From Methylobacteriaceae bacterium (GTDB lineage: Bacteria; Pseudomonadota; Alphaproteobacteria; Rhizobiales; Beijerinckiaceae): DNA of 7,048 bases. Shown here one piece after another: positions 4,741-7,048 of the stretch. The notes beneath the pieces are model-generated. The model searched no databases, was not told the DNA's origin, and saw only the letters and a list, made by a program, of their open reading frames with translations. Each line of letters starts with the position of its first letter. Position 1 is the stretch's first letter. A program made the translations under genes and the position numbers. The DNA lies in NCBI GenBank assembly GCA_031272615.1, contig JAISTL010000269.1:1-7048 (forward strand), in the 5' to 3' direction.

Positions 4741-7048
4741 TCAGTTCCTCCGCGACTTCAGGGTGTCCAGGAGAGACATGGCGTCGGCATTTCCCTGCTC
4801 CGCCGCCGTTCTGTACCACTTTTCGGCTTCCGCATAATCCTGCGGTACGCCCCAACCCTTCTCATAGAGGCGCCCCAGCAAAATCTCGCCTGTGACATTT
4901 CGCTGCTCCGCGGCCTTGCGGCACCACCTGAGGGCTTCGGCATAATTCTTCGCAACCCCCTTGCCGTCGGTGTACAAGCTGCATAATCCAGCCTGACCGT
5001 TGGAATATCCGTGTTCCGCCGCCTTGCGGTACCACTTTCCGGCCTCGGCGTAGTCCTGCGGCACGCCTTGGCCCGTCTCGTTCAAGCGTCCGAAAAGGAA
5101 CTCTCCGAAAACGCTTCCCAGTTCCGCGGCCTTGCGGCACCATTTCGCGGCCAACCCATTATCCTGCGGAACTCCCCGGCCTTCGGCGTACATGACGCAC
5201 AAACCGGCTTCGCGGTAGTCATCGCGTTCCTCAACGTGGTCCCGCAGTGACATCGGGGTCAACAAACACAACTCCGGCCCGACCCTTGAAGGATCGGGAA
5301 TCTCCGCCTTGCGATACCACTTCACGGCTTCGGCATAATCCAGCGGAACGCCGAGCCCGTTGTCGTACATTCTCCCCAGTTCGCTTTTTGCCCGGGAAAC
5401 GCCGTGTGCCGCCGCTTTATGAAGCCATTTCACCGCTTCACGAAAATCCTGTTGAACACCGACGCCGTCGCGGTACATCAGGCCCAATTCAAACTTCGCG
5501 TCGCGCCAAAGGTGTTCTTTATAGATAGGCCGGACCATCTTGAAATCATCATTCTGCGCCAGCATGGCGGTCAATTGGAACGCTTCGGTTTTATTCACGG
5601 GAACGCCGTCTCCGGAGCGGACCATCCACGCCACTTCTCGCTGTGCCCGCAAATCACCGTGTTCGGCAGCCTTTCTGTACCATTTGAGCGCTTCGGTTTT
5701 GTTTCTGGAAACGCCCTGTCCATAGTAATACACGTCGGCCAATTTGAACAGGGCGTAGGCCGTCCACTGAGTGTAGGTATCCCCCTGCTTTGCCGCCATT
5801 TCGAACCACTTTTTGGCTTCGGGTTCGTTCCTGCGAACGCCGACTCCCATGAAATACATGCCGCCCAACTGGATCTGGGCGAGGGCATCCCCCATCTCTG
5901 CAGCCGATTTGTAGCGTTTGGCCGCTTCAGACAAATCTTTGGGGACGATTCCGCCGTCATAATACATGTCGCCCAGTTTGGCATGCGCCCGGGCATCGCC
6001 CCGCCCGGCAGCGGTTTCATACTGCGTCACAGCCTTGTCGAACCACGTGAACGCTTCGGTTTTATCCAAAGGAACACCCCTTCCGGACAAGTACGCCCGG
6101 CCCAAATCAATCATCGCGTCGGCATTCCCGAGGGTCGCGGCCTTCCGGTGTTGAATCGAAGCGACTTTGTACCATTTGGCGGCCTCGGCGTCGTTTTGGG
6201 GGAGGTCGTGCTTGAAGCCGAAACTTTTGCCCAGATCGGATCGGCAGACGCTTGCCGCCGGTTTGGGGCTGAGGCAATCGCCCAACCGGGTTTGCGCCTC
6301 CGCATCGCCCTCCTCGGCGTCCAGCCAAATCCGCGCGATGCCGATACCCTGTTCGGCAGCTGATTTGAGCCATTGTAACGCGGCGGTTTTATCCTGCCCT
6401 ACACCCTGCCCGAAGTAATACGCAATCCCCAGCTGAAGGTGCGCATAGCCCAAACCATGTTCCGCCGCCTTTTTGTACCACGAGATCGTTTCAGCCTCGC
6501 CGTTGGAGAATCCGTAGCCCAAGCGCATCATCGCTTCGACATTCCCTTGTTCGGCCGCCTTTTGGTACCACTTGGCGGCGCCGGTCATACGGCCGTCGGT
6601 TATACGGCCGTGGTATAGTCCGACGCTGAAGTAACGGCCCAGTTCGACCTGCGCGTCCGCATCTCCCGCCTCCGCGTTCACCCAGGTCTGCGCCTCGGCA
6701 TCTCCTTGCTCCGCCGCCATTTTGAACCACCTGGCCGCTTCGGCCTTATCAACGGGAACGCCTGTGCCAAAGGTATACATCTTGCCAAGCTCAAGCTGTG
6801 CACGGGTAAAACCATTCTCCGCCGCCTTTTGGTACCACTTGAGCGCCGCGGCTTTATCCTCCCCCCAGCACATGTTACCCAAGATCCACTGCGCCGCCGG
6901 ATGATCCTGCGCGGCAGCCATTCCGTACCATTTTGCCGCTTGAAACGCTTCGGACGACATGTCTTTCCCCTTGGAACCCATGGGGTCGTAGAGAATGACG
7001 CCCAATGTGAACTGCGCCCTGACATGACCCTGTTCCGCCGCTTTTTTT
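4741..7048 (-). CDS. Large Sel1-repeat protein, 5' end beyond the window
   Basis: The frame is open from the window edge to the TGA at 4741-4743, giving 768 visible residues. A TTG at 7005 is not the start, because the codons before it still encode repeat sequence (KKAAEQGHVRAQFTLG). Sel1 repeats are TPR-like helical hairpins of about 36 residues that stack into a solenoid for protein-protein contact. I count about 18, with the consensus LGxMYxxGxGVPxDxxEAxKWYxKAAEQGxxxAQ. The C-terminal four are the most regular (for example GVPQDYAEAEKWYRTAAEQG). Two have an insertion of about 13 residues (WVNAEAGDADAQ near 6650-6690 and WLDAEEGDAEAQ near 6290-6330), and a degenerate repeat follows each. 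The protein ends LDTLKSRRN, with no membrane segment or other domain. The N-terminus is missing, so signal peptide and location are unknown. Members act in signalling, envelope or host interaction; nothing here decides which. Confidence 0.93.
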   Translation of the reverse strand, partial: KKAAEQGHVRAQFTLGVILYDPMGSKGKDMSSEAFQAAKWYGMAAAQDHPAAQWILGNMCWGEDKAAALKWYQKAAENGFTRAQLELGKMYTFGTGVPVDKAEAARWFKMAAEQGDAEAQTWVNAEAGDADAQVELGRYFSVGLYHGRITDGRMTGAAKWYQKAAEQGNVEAMMRLGYGFSNGEAETISWYKKAAEHGLGYAHLQLGIAYYFGQGVGQDKTAALQWLKSAAEQGIGIARIWLDAEEGDAEAQTRLGDCLSPKPAASVCRSDLGKSFGFKHDLPQNDAEAAKWYKVASIQHRKAATLGNADAMIDLGRAYLSGRGVPLDKTEAFTWFDKAVTQYETAAGRGDARAHAKLGDMYYDGGIVPKDLSEAAKRYKSAAEMGDALAQIQLGGMYFMGVGVRRNEPEAKKWFEMAAKQGDTYTQWTAYALFKLADVYYYGQGVSRNKTEALKWYRKAAEHGDLRAQREVAWMVRSGDGVPVNKTEAFQLTAMLAQNDDFKMVRPIYKEHLWRDAKFELGLMYRDGVGVQQDFREAVKWLHKAAAHGVSRAKSELGRMYDNGLGVPLDYAEAVKWYRKAEIPDPSRVGPELCLLTPMSLRDHVEERDDYREAGLCVMYAEGRGVPQDNGLAAKWCRKAAELGSVFGEFLFGRLNETGQGVPQDYAEAGKWYRKAAEHGYSNGQAGLCSLYTDGKGVAKNYAEALRWCRKAAEQRNVTGEILLGRLYEKGWGVPQDYAEAEKWYRTAAEQGNADAMSLLDTLKSRRN

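Noticed and set aside
5404..6363. Plus-strand open frame of 319 codons opposite the Sel1 gene
   Set aside because: The periodic repeats of the minus-strand gene create a periodic antisense frame; it has no independent support.
7003..7005. TTG as start codon of the Sel1 protein
   Set aside because: In-frame Sel1 repeat sequence continues upstream to the window edge.
7042..7048. A-run in the Sel1 gene (T7 on the plus strand) as a frameshift site
   Set aside because: It encodes ordinary lysines of the repeat consensus and lies at the window edge; nothing shows an alternative frame being used.

Overview
The window is GC-rich chromosomal DNA, most likely from an alphaproteobacterium. The strongest clues are the RuvC C-terminus ([20 protein letters not shown] and [16 protein letters not shown] read like alphaproteobacterial RuvC) and a homospermidine synthase that resembles the Blastochloris viridis enzyme almost end to end. 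A 5-formyltetrahydrofolate cyclo-ligase gene preceded by a probable 6S RNA, a proteobacterial synteny, agrees with this. Species and habitat cannot be read from the sequence.

Layout. Positions 1-286 hold the end of ruvC. Positions 287-830 contain no convincing gene but are packed with repeats: a 100-bp-phased direct duplication, nested inverted copies of a CATTGCGAG...GAAGCAATCC dispersed repeat, and an array of GTGGAC units at 9-bp spacing with an inverted counterpart. Two small plus-strand genes follow: a membrane-anchored protein of unknown function (991-1467) and a ribbon-helix-helix, ParD-like protein without a toxin partner (1619-1915). A promoter-like sequence and a leader of about 150 nt precede hss (2196-3632), which ends at a strong GC hairpin facing the convergent fau gene (3696-4280, minus strand).

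Upstream of fau on the minus strand lies a highly structured segment of about 120 nt that I interpret as 6S RNA (ssrS). It is followed by three short segments that could pair in mutually exclusive ways before the fau start. Next comes a second, more symmetrical GTGGAC inverted-repeat element (4562-4698), and then a long minus-strand Sel1-repeat gene that runs off the right edge of the window.

The genes do not form one pathway. ruvC acts in recombination, hss in polyamine synthesis, fau in folate salvage, and the Sel1 protein is presumably a protein-interaction scaffold. The most unusual content is non-coding: two GTGGAC hairpin elements of the same architecture about 3.9 kb apart, and the structured ssrS-fau leader. 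I found no CRISPR array, tRNA, rRNA, transposase or complete defence system.
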